A stretch of 64,000 nt of DNA from Halioglobus sp. (GTDB lineage: Bacteria; Pseudomonadota; Gammaproteobacteria; Pseudomonadales; Halieaceae), in assembly GCA_020443345.1 (NCBI GenBank), contig JAGRIH010000018.1:1-64000 (forward strand), read 5' to 3'. The position numbers and the translations under genes were made by a program. The notes under the pieces were generated by a model. It saw only the letters and a program-made list of their open reading frames with translations, was not told the DNA's origin and ran no database searches. The stretch's first letter is position 1. The number at the start of each line of letters is the position of its first letter. Shown piece after piece: positions 1 to 7,627 of this stretch.

Positions 1-810
1 ATCGCCGACCTCCACGCCGAGGTCGCCGCGCGCCACCATGACCCCGGCGGAGGCGTCCACTATGCCATTGAGGATGTCCTCATCGGCGACCACTTCGGCG
101 CGCTCGATCTTGGCGATAATGGCCGGTTCCAGCCGGTGGTGCGCCAGCAGGTCGCGGGTCTGGTGGATGTCCTGTGCACTGGAGACGAAGGAGACCGCCA
201 CGAAGTCCGGCTCGACCTCGGCCAGGGAGCTGATATCGGTGAGGTCCTTGGTGGTCAGGGCCGGTGCGGCCAGGCCGCCCCCCAGCCGGTTGATACCCTT
301 GCGCGACCCCAGCACCCCGCCGACCAGTACCGTGCAATCCACGGCACGGGTATCGACGTCGTCCACCCGCAGGCGGATCCGGCCGTCGTCGAGCAGCAGG
401 ATGTCGCCGCGCGCCACGCTGCTGCACAGTGCCGCGTAGTCCAGGCCCACACCGCGCAGGTCGCCCTCGTCCTCCGCCAGTTCGAGATCCAGCCGGAACG
501 GATCGCCGCCGGCCAGTTGTACCGAGCCGTTGCGAAACGATCTGATGCGGATTTTCGGCCCCTGCAGGTCCGCCAGGATGCCCACGTAACTGCCGTTGAT
601 ATCTGCCTGTTTGCGAATGCGGCGGGCCACCTGTGCGTGGTGTCCGGCGGTGCCGTGGCTGAAATTGAGGCGGAACACATTGACCCCGGCGCCGATGAGC
701 CTGGCGATCATATCGTCGGCCTCGCTGGCCGGACCGATGGTGGCGACAATCTTGGTTCGTCTGTTCACCCGGAGAGACACGTCAGTTTCCGTAGCGGCTG
801 GAGCTGGCAT
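1..810 (-). CDS. pyk: Pyruvate kinase (3' part beyond window edge)
   Basis: Last step of glycolysis, phosphoenolpyruvate + ADP to pyruvate + ATP, cytoplasmic. The minus-strand frame opens at ATG 808-810 and runs 270 codons off the window edge without a stop. It reads MPAPAATETDVSLR, then RRTKIVATIGPAS (the N-terminal pyruvate kinase signature) and GVNVFRLNFS. Further along come KIERAE, with the catalytic Lys, and GVMVARGDLGVE, the metal/phosphate loop just before the edge. Full-length enzymes have about 470-480 residues, so the end of the barrel and the allosteric C domain lie outside. It is followed downstream by nothing visible here; glpQ lies upstream on the same strand, 57 bases away. Identification is firm. 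Confidence 0.95.
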   Translation of the reverse strand, partial: MPAPAATETDVSLRVNRRTKIVATIGPASEADDMIARLIGAGVNVFRLNFSHGTAGHHAQVARRIRKQADINGSYVGILADLQGPKIRIRSFRNGSVQLAGGDPFRLDLELAEDEGDLRGVGLDYAALCSSVARGDILLLDDGRIRLRVDDVDTRAVDCTVLVGGVLGSRKGINRLGGGLAAPALTTKDLTDISSLAEVEPDFVAVSFVSSAQDIHQTRDLLAHHRLEPAIIAKIERAEVVADEDILNGIVDASAGVMVARGDLGVEVGD

Positions 811-867
811 TATGCCGGATATTCGCCGCTCAGCGGTAGCGCGCGGCCCGGCCAGGCCAGGTGCGGT

Positions 868-1866
868 CTAGCTCCGCGTCCCGCGCGGCGCAGCGCGTCG
901 GCACAGGTAGTCGCGAGTGAGGTCGGGGAAATCCGTGAACAGGCCATCCACTGCGGCCTGGCCCACGAGAATGTCGAGCAGCTCGTCGAAACTGGCGATG
1001 CCCGGCGGCAGGGCATCGCGGCGCAGCGTGTAGGGGTGCACTAGCAGGGAGCGCTCGTGCGCCAGTCGTACCAGGTCGCTGATACGGGCCTGTCCCGCGG
1101 CGTCCCGGCCCAGGTAGATCTGCATGATCCACGGGCCGATACCGTCGGCATAGCGGGCGATTTCGTCCAGTCCGCCGGGGCTGCGCAACTGGTCAAAGTC
1201 AGCCGCGGTATCCTCCCCCCAGCTGTTGTCTGCCAGCAGTTGTATCAGCGGCAGCGCGACCCGCAGTTCGCCGCGCAGGCGCCGCAGGGTCGCGTCGTCG
1301 AAGCACTGCAGGAATACCTGATCCCGGCGCTGGTCGTAGCCTGTCTCGCGCAGTACGTCCAGCACCGCCACGGCGCTATCCGCTCCTTCGCGCAGGTGCC
1401 AGTTGGGCGATTTCAACTCGATGTAAAGGCCCGTGCTGCAGCCGCGGGAGCGATCCAGGCCGTTTAGCAGCTCGATTTCTTCGGCCAGCGTGGGGACACC
1501 GAATAAGGCGCTTTGCACCGGGAACCGTTCGGGAAAAACCGCCTCCTGTGTGCCGCTTTCACCCGCTGCGCTGCGCTCGTGCACGCGCAGTTGGCGAATT
1601 TCCTCCAGGCTGAAGTCGATGGCATAGAACCTGCCGTCTGCGCGGGCGCGCCCGGGGAAGCGCTGTGCCACGTCGGTGGTCTGCTCCAGGTGGATATCGT
1701 GCAGCACCAGGGGCACGCCGTCCGCACTGAGCACCACGTCCTGCTCGATAAAATCCGCCCCCATGACATGCGCCACCGCCTTGGCGGCGAGGGTGTGTTC
1801 CGGCAGGTAGCCGCTGGCCCCGCGGTGGGCGATAACGAGGGGCTGTGAGCCCGTGCGGCTGACCAC
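868..1866 (-). CDS. glpQ: Glycerophosphodiester phosphodiesterase, GlpQ type
   Basis: Hydrolyses glycerophosphodiesters to glycerol-3-phosphate plus an alcohol. The 332-residue protein carries the family signature near the N terminus, LVIAHRGASGYLPEHT. The metal-binding stretch follows: DFIEQDVVLSADGVPLVLHD with the catalytic His. The length fits the GlpQ subgroup rather than the shorter UgpQ. No signal peptide precedes the HRGASG motif, so this copy should be cytoplasmic, unlike E. coli periplasmic GlpQ. The start is GTG at 1864-1866, only 15 bases from the stop of the aldehyde dehydrogenase, suggesting co-transcription. The product would feed the aerobic GlpD encoded at 56.4 kb. Confidence 0.9.
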   Translation of the reverse strand: MVSRTGSQPLVIAHRGASGYLPEHTLAAKAVAHVMGADFIEQDVVLSADGVPLVLHDIHLEQTTDVAQRFPGRARADGRFYAIDFSLEEIRQLRVHERSAAGESGTQEAVFPERFPVQSALFGVPTLAEEIELLNGLDRSRGCSTGLYIELKSPNWHLREGADSAVAVLDVLRETGYDQRRDQVFLQCFDDATLRRLRGELRVALPLIQLLADNSWGEDTAADFDQLRSPGGLDEIARYADGIGPWIMQIYLGRDAAGQARISDLVRLAHERSLLVHPYTLRRDALPPGIASFDELLDILVGQAAVDGLFTDFPDLTRDYLCRRAAPRGTRS

Positions 1867-1881
1867 GTGCCGGCGGGCCGG

Positions 1882-3342
1882 CTAGCGCTTGGTCTGGGCT
1901 TTTATGGTTTTCTCGGTGGTGCTGCCGTAGGGGGGCAGCATACCGCTGAGCTTGGCCACATTGACCCGGGTCTGGCTGTAAATGGACTTGGCGTGACTGA
2001 AACGCCGGAAGCCCTCGATGCCATGATACGAGCCCATACCGCTGGGCCCCACGCCGCCAAACGGCAGGTCTTCCTGCATCACGTGCATCAGCACATCGTT
2101 GATGCACATGCCCCCCGAAGTGGTGCGGCTTTCCACGGCTTCCTGCTCCGCCGCATCCGTGCCGAAGTAGTAAACTCCCAGGGGGCGCGGCCGGGCGTTG
2201 ATGTAATCGATCGTCTCCTCGATGTCGCGGTAGGTGCGGATGGGCAGCAGCGGGCCAAAGATCTCCTCTTCCAGCACCTTGGCATCTTCCGGCGGTTCGA
2301 CCAGCAAGGTGGGTGGAATCTTGTGGGTGCCGTCCTGCCGGCTGAAGTCCTCATTGGCCGGGTTGATAGCGATGGTCTGTACCCCGCGCTCCTCGGCGTC
2401 GGCCAGATAGCCCCTCAGGCGCTGGTAGTGCCGCTCGTTGATCACCGAGGTGTACTGCTCGTTGTCCAGCAGCTTCGGGTACATGGCCGCCACGGCTGTC
2501 TGCGCCGCGGCGATGACATCGTGCAATTGCTCCTCCGCTACCATCAGGTAGTCGGGCGCGAGGCAGATCTGGCCGGCATTCAGGGTTTTGCCCAGCATAA
2601 TGCGCTCGAGGCTCTGTTCGAGGTCTGCGCTGCGGGAAATAATGACGGGGGACTTGCCGCCCAACTCCAGCGTCACCGGCACCAGGTTGCGCGCCGCCGC
2701 CGCCATGATGTGCCGGGCGACGGAGGTGGCGCCGGTAAACAGCAGGTGATCAAAGGCCAGGGCGGAAAACGCCTGGCCGACTTCCGGCCCGCCGGTAAAG
2801 ACGCTCGCCTCCTGTGATGTATACGCGTCTTTGATCATGTCGCCGATCACCTCGGAGGTGGCCGGCGTGAACTCGGACGGCTTGACCATCACGCGGTTGC
2901 CCGCAGCCAGCACTCCGGCCATGGGCTGGAACACCATCGAGATGGGGAAGTTCCACGGCGCGATAATGCCCACGACGCCCAGCGGCTGGTACTCGATGCG
3001 CGAGCGCCCGCCCATCAGGTTCAGCGGGAACAGGGTGGGTCGCTTCTCCGCCTGCATCCACCGGCGCAGGTGCTTCGCGCTGTGCTTCAGGGTGTTGATC
3101 GAACCGACCACGTCGGTCAGCAGACTGACCTGCCGCGGGCGGCAGCCGAAATCACTGTGCAGCGCCTGGCAAATCCGGTCCTGATACCTGATCAGGGCGT
3201 CGATGCTGCGCTCAATGCGGTCGATGCGCGTCGCCGCGGTAACCGGGCCTTCGCGCATGAAATCCCGCCGCTGAGCCTCCAGCGTCGTCTGCATCTGTGT
3301 GTCGATATCCGCTGGTGTAACTGCCTGTTCCGGTGCGTTCAT
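1882..3342 (-). CDS. Aldehyde dehydrogenase, coniferyl aldehyde dehydrogenase type
   Basis: NAD(P)-dependent oxidation of an aldehyde to its acid. The 486-residue protein shows the ALDH elements in order: GVVGIIAPWNFPISMVFQP, LFTGATSVARHI, the general-base Glu in VTLELGGKSPVI (near residue 225), the nucleophilic Cys in NAGQICLAPDYL (near 258), and EEEIFGPLLPI. The LPFGGVGPSGMGSYHG ending and overall sequence fit the short-chain ALDH3/CalB branch (coniferyl or fatty aldehyde substrates); the exact substrate is inference. ATG 3342 is preceded by AGGAGAG at a good distance. A possible -10 box (TATACT, minus strand, 3389-3394) lies upstream. Confidence 0.88.
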   Translation of the reverse strand: MNAPEQAVTPADIDTQMQTTLEAQRRDFMREGPVTAATRIDRIERSIDALIRYQDRICQALHSDFGCRPRQVSLLTDVVGSINTLKHSAKHLRRWMQAEKRPTLFPLNLMGGRSRIEYQPLGVVGIIAPWNFPISMVFQPMAGVLAAGNRVMVKPSEFTPATSEVIGDMIKDAYTSQEASVFTGGPEVGQAFSALAFDHLLFTGATSVARHIMAAAARNLVPVTLELGGKSPVIISRSADLEQSLERIMLGKTLNAGQICLAPDYLMVAEEQLHDVIAAAQTAVAAMYPKLLDNEQYTSVINERHYQRLRGYLADAEERGVQTIAINPANEDFSRQDGTHKIPPTLLVEPPEDAKVLEEEIFGPLLPIRTYRDIEETIDYINARPRPLGVYYFGTDAAEQEAVESRTTSGGMCINDVLMHVMQEDLPFGGVGPSGMGSYHGIEGFRRFSHAKSIYSQTRVNVAKLSGMLPPYGSTTEKTIKAQTKR

Positions 3343-3440
3343 ATCCCGGGCTCTCCTGTATGTGTCGACAGCGCTGTGCCAATGCGCCAGTATAAACGCG
3401 CGGCTGCTTAAAAACTAACCGCCACCGCCGGTCCCCGCGC

Positions 3441-5117
3441 TCACCGGGGTATACCTCGCACAGTAGCGCTGCACCCCGCCGCCGCCAGCGCGGCTATGCT
3501 CAGTGCCAGAAACAGCAAGGGCAGCGCGGGAATAGCGCGGGGCGCCCCGGCCTCGACGGGCGCGGACAGTACGCTCACCGTGCGCCGCACCTCGGCGGCG
3601 TTGCCCAGGCTGTCCACTGCGCTGTAGGTCAGGGTGTAGTCGCCGGCGGCGGCGGTGTCCACGCTGCCGCTGACGGTGACGGGCACCGGCCCGTCGCGCG
3701 CGTCGGTGGCGCTGGCGCCGGGGTCGGTGAAATGCGCACCGCGCGTCAGGGTAAGGGGGTTATCGCCGTACAGCGTAATCGCGGGGGGCTGGTCATCGAC
3801 GAGCAGTAAGGCGTCGGCGGCGGGGCTCGTGGTCAGCGTGCTGGTCAGGTCGCCGGGCCGGTTGATGTACAGGCCGCCGCCGGCGGCGACCACGTCGACC
3901 GTCACCGTGCACACCGACCCGGCCGGCACCGTGCCGCCGCTCAGGGACAGCGCGGCGCTACCGGCGGCGGCGCTGAGGGTGGCGCCGCTGCAGGTGACAG
4001 CGCTATTGGGCGGGTCGGCCAGAGCCAGGCCGGCGGGCAGCGTGTTGTCGAAGGCCAGTTCGGTGTGGCGGATGGTGCTGGCGCGGTTGTCGATGGTGAA
4101 CTGCAGCGCGCTGCGGGTCACGACGCCGTCGACGCTGATGGCCGCAGGGCTGAAGCGCTGGCTGAAGACCGGCGGCGTGGCGCTGGCCAGCACCTGGCTC
4201 ACCGAGGCGCAGTCGTCTCCCCCGTTGGCACGAATCAGGATCCCTCGGCCCACGTCGGGTGCGGTGGTGCGGCCGGCCGGTGGCGGGTCGGCAGGCGGGC
4301 CCGGCCCCACCGCGGCGTCGTCATAGCTGTCCAGCAGGGGAATGACCGCCACGCAATCCGTCAACTGGTTGTTGAAGTCGATCGTTACGTCATTCCCGAC
4401 GCTGCGCAGTTGTTCCAGGCCGTGCAGGCTTTCCAGAACCCGGTTGCTGGACACGATCAGCCGGATGCCCACTGCAGTGAGCCCCGCCAGCGCCCCGATA
4501 TCGCTCAGGTTGCGATTGCTGGTCAGTCGCAGATTGCCGCCGACACTGGAGAGCGCTTCGAGTCCGTCGAGGCTGCCGAGGCTGTCGTTGCTGTGCAGCG
4601 ACAGACCGCCGGTCACAGTTTGCAGGCCGGCCAGTCCTCCCAGGTCAGTCAGCACGGCATTGCCGATGATGCTCAGGAAGCCGCGTATTTCAGTCAGTTG
4701 GGCCAGGCCGTCGATATTGGTCAAGGCCGGGTTGTCGACGATTTCCACGAAGCCCGGGCCCTTGTTGGCGAGGGCGCCCAGGGCATCCACATTGGTCAGT
4801 AAATCGTTGCGCAGTATCGACAGCGAGCGGTCCAGGGTCGTGAGGCCGGTCAGCCCGCTGATATCGGCGAGCAGGGGGTTGTCTCCCAGCCAAAAGTTTC
4901 CGCTAATTCCGCGCAGTGCCGACAGGCTGTCCAGGTTCTCGATATCGGGGCCGCTGATGGTGAGGGTGCCGCGCACCCGGTCGCAGCCGCCGGGAAACGC
5001 ATCTACCTCGGCCTGGCTGCTCAGTGTGATGTTCCAGGGGGAACAATCCGCGCCGTGTGCCTGCGGCAGCAGCGCCAGCAGGAACGTGGCGAACACCAGT
5101 CGTACAAGGTATGTCAT
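3441..5117 (-). CDS. Secreted leucine-rich-repeat protein with IPTL-like sorting tail
   Basis: 558 residues from ATG 5115-5117; the frame stays open upstream, but this start gives a clean signal peptide (RLVFATFLLALLPQAHG, cleaved before ADC). Residues about 30-260 are receptor-L-domain-like leucine-rich repeats of about 24 residues (LDSLSALRGISGN, NIDGLAQLTEIRG, SLDGLEALSSVGG and others). A DUF11-like beta domain follows (FTIDNRAS..LPAGLAL), then a DUF5011/HYR-like Ig domain (DPGASATDARDGPVPV, GDYTLTYSAVDSLGN). The C terminus is AIPALPLLFLALS, a hydrophobic helix, then VRGIPR. This matches the plan of IPTL-CTERM sorting signals processed by exosortase H, encoded at 28.2-28.7 kb. A surface or secreted role is inferred; the ligand is unknown. 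Confidence 0.8.
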   Translation of the reverse strand: MTYLVRLVFATFLLALLPQAHGADCSPWNITLSSQAEVDAFPGGCDRVRGTLTISGPDIENLDSLSALRGISGNFWLGDNPLLADISGLTGLTTLDRSLSILRNDLLTNVDALGALANKGPGFVEIVDNPALTNIDGLAQLTEIRGFLSIIGNAVLTDLGGLAGLQTVTGGLSLHSNDSLGSLDGLEALSSVGGNLRLTSNRNLSDIGALAGLTAVGIRLIVSSNRVLESLHGLEQLRSVGNDVTIDFNNQLTDCVAVIPLLDSYDDAAVGPGPPADPPPAGRTTAPDVGRGILIRANGGDDCASVSQVLASATPPVFSQRFSPAAISVDGVVTRSALQFTIDNRASTIRHTELAFDNTLPAGLALADPPNSAVTCSGATLSAAAGSAALSLSGGTVPAGSVCTVTVDVVAAGGGLYINRPGDLTSTLTTSPAADALLLVDDQPPAITLYGDNPLTLTRGAHFTDPGASATDARDGPVPVTVSGSVDTAAAGDYTLTYSAVDSLGNAAEVRRTVSVLSAPVEAGAPRAIPALPLLFLALSIAALAAAGCSATVRGIPR

Positions 5118-5499
5118 CGTCGTTTTTTTTCTGTGTGGTGTATTGCGGCCGGTGAAGAGCACAGCGACAGCGCGGTGAGATTCCCGTTTGGCTATCGACC
5201 CTGTGTCGACGCCAGTGTATCCGATCAGCCGCCCTGTGCAAAATACCAGCGGTGAGTGCTCACCTACTGCGTACCGCCCGTGTCCGGCCGCGATACTGCA
5301 TTCAAGCACTACCTGCGGGGCGGAAATTCGGGGGCGGTGATACCGTGGCAGTGGCGGGAAAAGCACACTGGCCAACAGCGAGCGGCCAGGTGCGCTCTTG
5401 CGTGACCGGCCGGTGCCTGCGGTGCCGGCAGCGTTTCCCACTGCCCTTCGACTGTCCCTTCGACTTGGCAAGCGCGCGGGGAGATGCTACTAATAAAAA
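5118..5499. other. Intergenic region, 382 bases
   Basis: Lies between the divergently oriented secreted repeat protein and the small HTH-like ORF. No convincing coding frame was found; the upstream extension of the repeat-protein frame reads as Arg/Pro-rich noise. A TTGGCA box (5465-5470) followed 18 bases later by ACTAAT (5489-5494) could be the promoter of the downstream ORF and would put transcription start almost on its ATG. No terminator hairpin with a T-run was seen. Confidence 0.5.
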
Positions 5500-5847
5500 A
5501 TGGCCCCGCAATCCACCAGCGCTGACACTCGCACGCCCTCTCCGCCCTACGGCTACTCGCGGGAGTGCCGCCATAGCCGGGAGGAGCAGGTGCACATCGT
5601 GGCGCAGTACCACGCGCACAAGATCCGCCCCAGCCGGATCGCCTACCGGGTGGGTATCGATATCGCCTTTATCGAGGAGCTGATTGCCGGTGAGGTGGAG
5701 GTCGAGCGCTTCCCGCGGCTGGTGGCACACTACCGGCGGCAGCGCTACCAGCAGCGCCTGCGCGACTCGCGTGGCCGCACCGGCGTCGCGCGCTACGAAC
5801 TGCAACAGAAGATCGAGCGCGAGTTCAACCAGGAGGTTGGGCTCTAG
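5500..5847 (+). CDS. Small basic protein with helix-turn-helix-like region, unknown function
   Basis: 115 residues, not recognised as a named family. Residues about 28-60 (REEQVHIVAQYHAHKI, SRIAYRVGIDIAFIEELIAG) look like a homeodomain or transposase-type HTH. A very basic helical segment follows (AHYRRQRYQQRLRDSRGR). The annotated ATG (5500) has no close ribosome site and may be leaderless. An alternative GTG start at 5590 has GGAGGAG just upstream and would give an 85-residue protein that keeps the helices. The stop overlaps the stop of the convergent tetR gene by three bases. Coding nature is likely from amino-acid composition; DNA binding is only inference. Confidence 0.6.
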   Translation: MAPQSTSADTRTPSPPYGYSRECRHSREEQVHIVAQYHAHKIRPSRIAYRVGIDIAFIEELIAGEVEVERFPRLVAHYRRQRYQQRLRDSRGRTGVARYELQQKIEREFNQEVGL

Positions 5848-6491
5848 CTTTTCATACACACTTCGCGGAAACCCGCGGCCATAAACGGAATCATGCGGTC
5901 GTAGGCCGCCTGCAGATCGGACGACAGACATTTGCCTTGCGACAGCGTGTCGATCCGCCCGGTCTGGGCCAGGGTCAGGGTCAGCGCCCCGGACAGGTTG
6001 TGGTAGCACCAGAACAGATCCCGGTCCGCCGCACCGGGCAGCGCCTGGCGCAGGGCGTCGATAAACTCCAGCACCAGTTCGTCAAACAGCCTGGACATCA
6101 TGCGCTGTCCCCAGTAGGGCGAATTGTTGATGTAAGCCACCAGCGCCAGGTAGTGTTGCCAGCCGGCGTCGCCGGTCTCCTGGGCCAGTTCCAGGGGCCG
6201 CAGGAAGGCCTCGATGATTTGTTCCACACTGGGGCCGCCCTCGCCGGCGTTGGCCTGGCAGGCGCGCAGGGCGCTCCGGCGCGCCTCGTTGAGGTGGGCT
6301 GCGCGGCGCTCGAACACGGCACTGAACAGCGCCAGTTTCCTGCCGAAATGGTAGTTGGCCAGCGCCACGTCCACGCCGGCGGTTGTTGCGATCTGGCGCA
6401 GGGTGACGCCATCGTAGCCGTGCAGGGCAAACAGTTTCTCGGCGGCATCGAGAATTTTCTCGCTCTTGGGGCTGGCTGGTTTTTCGCTCAT
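5844..6491 (-). CDS. TetR/AcrR family transcriptional regulator
   Basis: 215-residue repressor-type regulator. The N-terminal HTH is complete: EKILDAAEKLFALHGYDGVT, LRQIATTAGVDVALANYHFG. The C-terminal ligand domain resembles the CerR-like TetR_C group (FWCYHNLSGALTLTLAQTG). The frame extends to a GTG at 6512, but ATG 6489-6491 is preceded by AGAGGGA at ideal spacing, so it is taken as the start. It is divergent from a broken symporter gene and a TonB receptor operon. Palindromes with the consensus ATTCAAC-N4-GTTGAAT sit in its own upstream region and before the receptor, so autoregulation and repression of the operon are inferred. The effector is unknown; a CoA ester or acid handled by the operon is a reasonable guess. 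Confidence 0.9.
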   Translation of the reverse strand: MSEKPASPKSEKILDAAEKLFALHGYDGVTLRQIATTAGVDVALANYHFGRKLALFSAVFERRAAHLNEARRSALRACQANAGEGGPSVEQIIEAFLRPLELAQETGDAGWQHYLALVAYINNSPYWGQRMMSRLFDELVLEFIDALRQALPGAADRDLFWCYHNLSGALTLTLAQTGRIDTLSQGKCLSSDLQAAYDRMIPFMAAGFREVCMKS

Positions 6492-6530
6492 GCGTTCCCT
6501 CTTTTTTTTCACAAATGGAAGATACCACGG

Positions 6531-6559
6531 TTGTTAATTCAACACATGTTGAATATTCT
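6531..6559 (+). promoter_or_regulatory. Promoter with TetR-type operator in the spacer (operator 1)
   Basis: TTGTTA (6531-6536), a 17-base spacer, then TATTCT (6554-6559), reading toward the symporter pseudogene. The spacer is filled by the palindrome ATTCAAC-ACAT-GTTGAAT (6537-6554), with perfect 7-base arms. The same palindrome recurs twice before the TonB receptor. A repressor bound here would block RNA polymerase and could also act on the divergent tetR. Confidence 0.75.
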
Positions 6560-6597
6560 TGTCGCTGCTACCAGCGACAGACAGAGGCGCCGGCACA

Positions 6598-7536
6598 TGA
6601 CTCCCCAGTTTTTCACGTACCTGCTGATAGCGCTCTACGCCGCGCTGGTCTACGCCCTGTCGTGGGTCGGCATGCGGCGCACCGGCAGCGCGGCCGGTTT
6701 CGCCATCGGCAACAAGGACATGAGCCCGTATCTGGTGGGCATCACCCTGGCCGCCTCCATCTCGTCCACCGCCACCTTTGTGATCCCCGGGCTTTGTCTA
6801 CGCCCACGGCCTGTCGGCCTACCTGCACTACGGCGTGGCCGGCTCGCTGGGGATACTCGCGGCGTTTCTGGTGCTCACCCGCGGCTTCCTGCGCCTGGGT
6901 GAAAGCAATCGCGCGCTGACCATTCCCCAGTGGATCTTCTATCGCTACAACCACCGCGGCTTCAGCCTGTTTTTTGCCTTTCTCAACCTGCTGTCGGTCA
7001 CCTTCGTGGTGTTGATCCTGGTGGGCTGCAGCCTGCTGCTGACCGGCCTGTTCCCGCTGGACCAGAAAAGCGCCCTGATCGCAGTGCTGGTCTTTGTCTT
7101 TTCCTACGTGTTGATGGGCGGCACCTACGCGCACGCCTACACCAATGCGCTGCAGGGCATCATGATGCTGCTGGTGACGCTGCTGCTGTTTGTCGAGGGC
7201 TTCAAGTACTTCGGCGGTGACATACTCGCATCGCTGCGCAGTGTCGGCAGCGATTACGCGGCGGCCTCCCTGGTACCGGTGCTGTTCGGGGTGCTGGTAC
7301 GGCGCCCTGTCCCGCTGTGGGTGGTGGCGGTCCCCGCCGCTCTGGGACTGGCGACGCACCTGGCCTTGAACCTGCTCGGCGGCATGGAAAATCCCGCTGT
7401 GTCGGCGACCTGGGCGATTGGGGGGGCGTTGGCCTGTGGTGTGCTGGGCTTGTTTATTACCCGACCGGTCGCGGACGGAGGCGGTGCAAAAAAAGTTGCA
7501 CCGCTGCGCCTTGACAATTCAACGAACGTTGAATAA
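6598..7536 (+). pseudogene. Sodium:solute symporter (SSS family), frameshifted and internally deleted
   Basis: The frame from ATG 6598 reads MTPQFFTYLLIALYAALVY, then FAIGNKDMSPYLVGITLAAS and ISSTATFVIPG, typical of the first helices of SSS permeases. At 6789-6791 there is one extra G. Removing it restores IPGFVYAHGLSAYLHYG and continues into the frame ending at 7536 (SLGILAAFLVLTRGF, IPQWIFYRYNHRGFS). A second lesion is a size deficit: after about residue 220 the sequence jumps from SVGSDYAA to ASLVPVLFGVLVRR, a late-helix region, so roughly 200 residues of the usual 500-550 are missing. The last codons run into the receptor promoter, so the original stop is probably lost too. The substrate is unknown. 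Confidence 0.85.
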
Positions 7537-7539
7537 TCT
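7511..7539 (+). promoter_or_regulatory. Promoter of the TonB receptor operon with operator 2 in the spacer
   Basis: A perfect TTGACA (7511-7516) is followed by ATTCAAC-GAAC-GTTGAAT (7517-7534), the same palindrome as operator 1. The -10 is either AATAAT (7532-7537, spacer 15) or TAATCT (7534-7539, spacer 17). The operator therefore occupies the core promoter. The receptor ATG is about 90 bases downstream. Confidence 0.75.
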
Positions 7540-7546
7540 GGGTGAG

Positions 7547-7564
7547 ACTCAACAAGTGTTGAAT
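7547..7564 (+). promoter_or_regulatory. TetR-type operator 3
   Basis: ACTCAAC-AAGT-GTTGAAT: same architecture as operators 1 and 2 with one mismatch in the left arm, centred 30 bases (about three helical turns) after operator 2. It is directly followed by a further CAAC half site. Spacing on the same helix face suggests cooperative binding. Confidence 0.65.
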
Positions 7565-7627
7565 CAACGCCGGCCGGTCTCCGGCCGGCACACTCGATAA
7601 CAGCACGCCTTGCAAGAGGGAGCCACC

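Noticed and set aside
5118-5471. In-frame upstream extension of the LRR protein
   Set aside because: Arg/Pro/Ser-rich and non-conserved in character; it would bury the signal peptide that starts at 5117.
6492-6512. GTG start seven codons upstream for the TetR regulator
   Set aside because: It would place the AGAGGGA ribosome site inside the coding sequence; ATG 6491 is ideally spaced.
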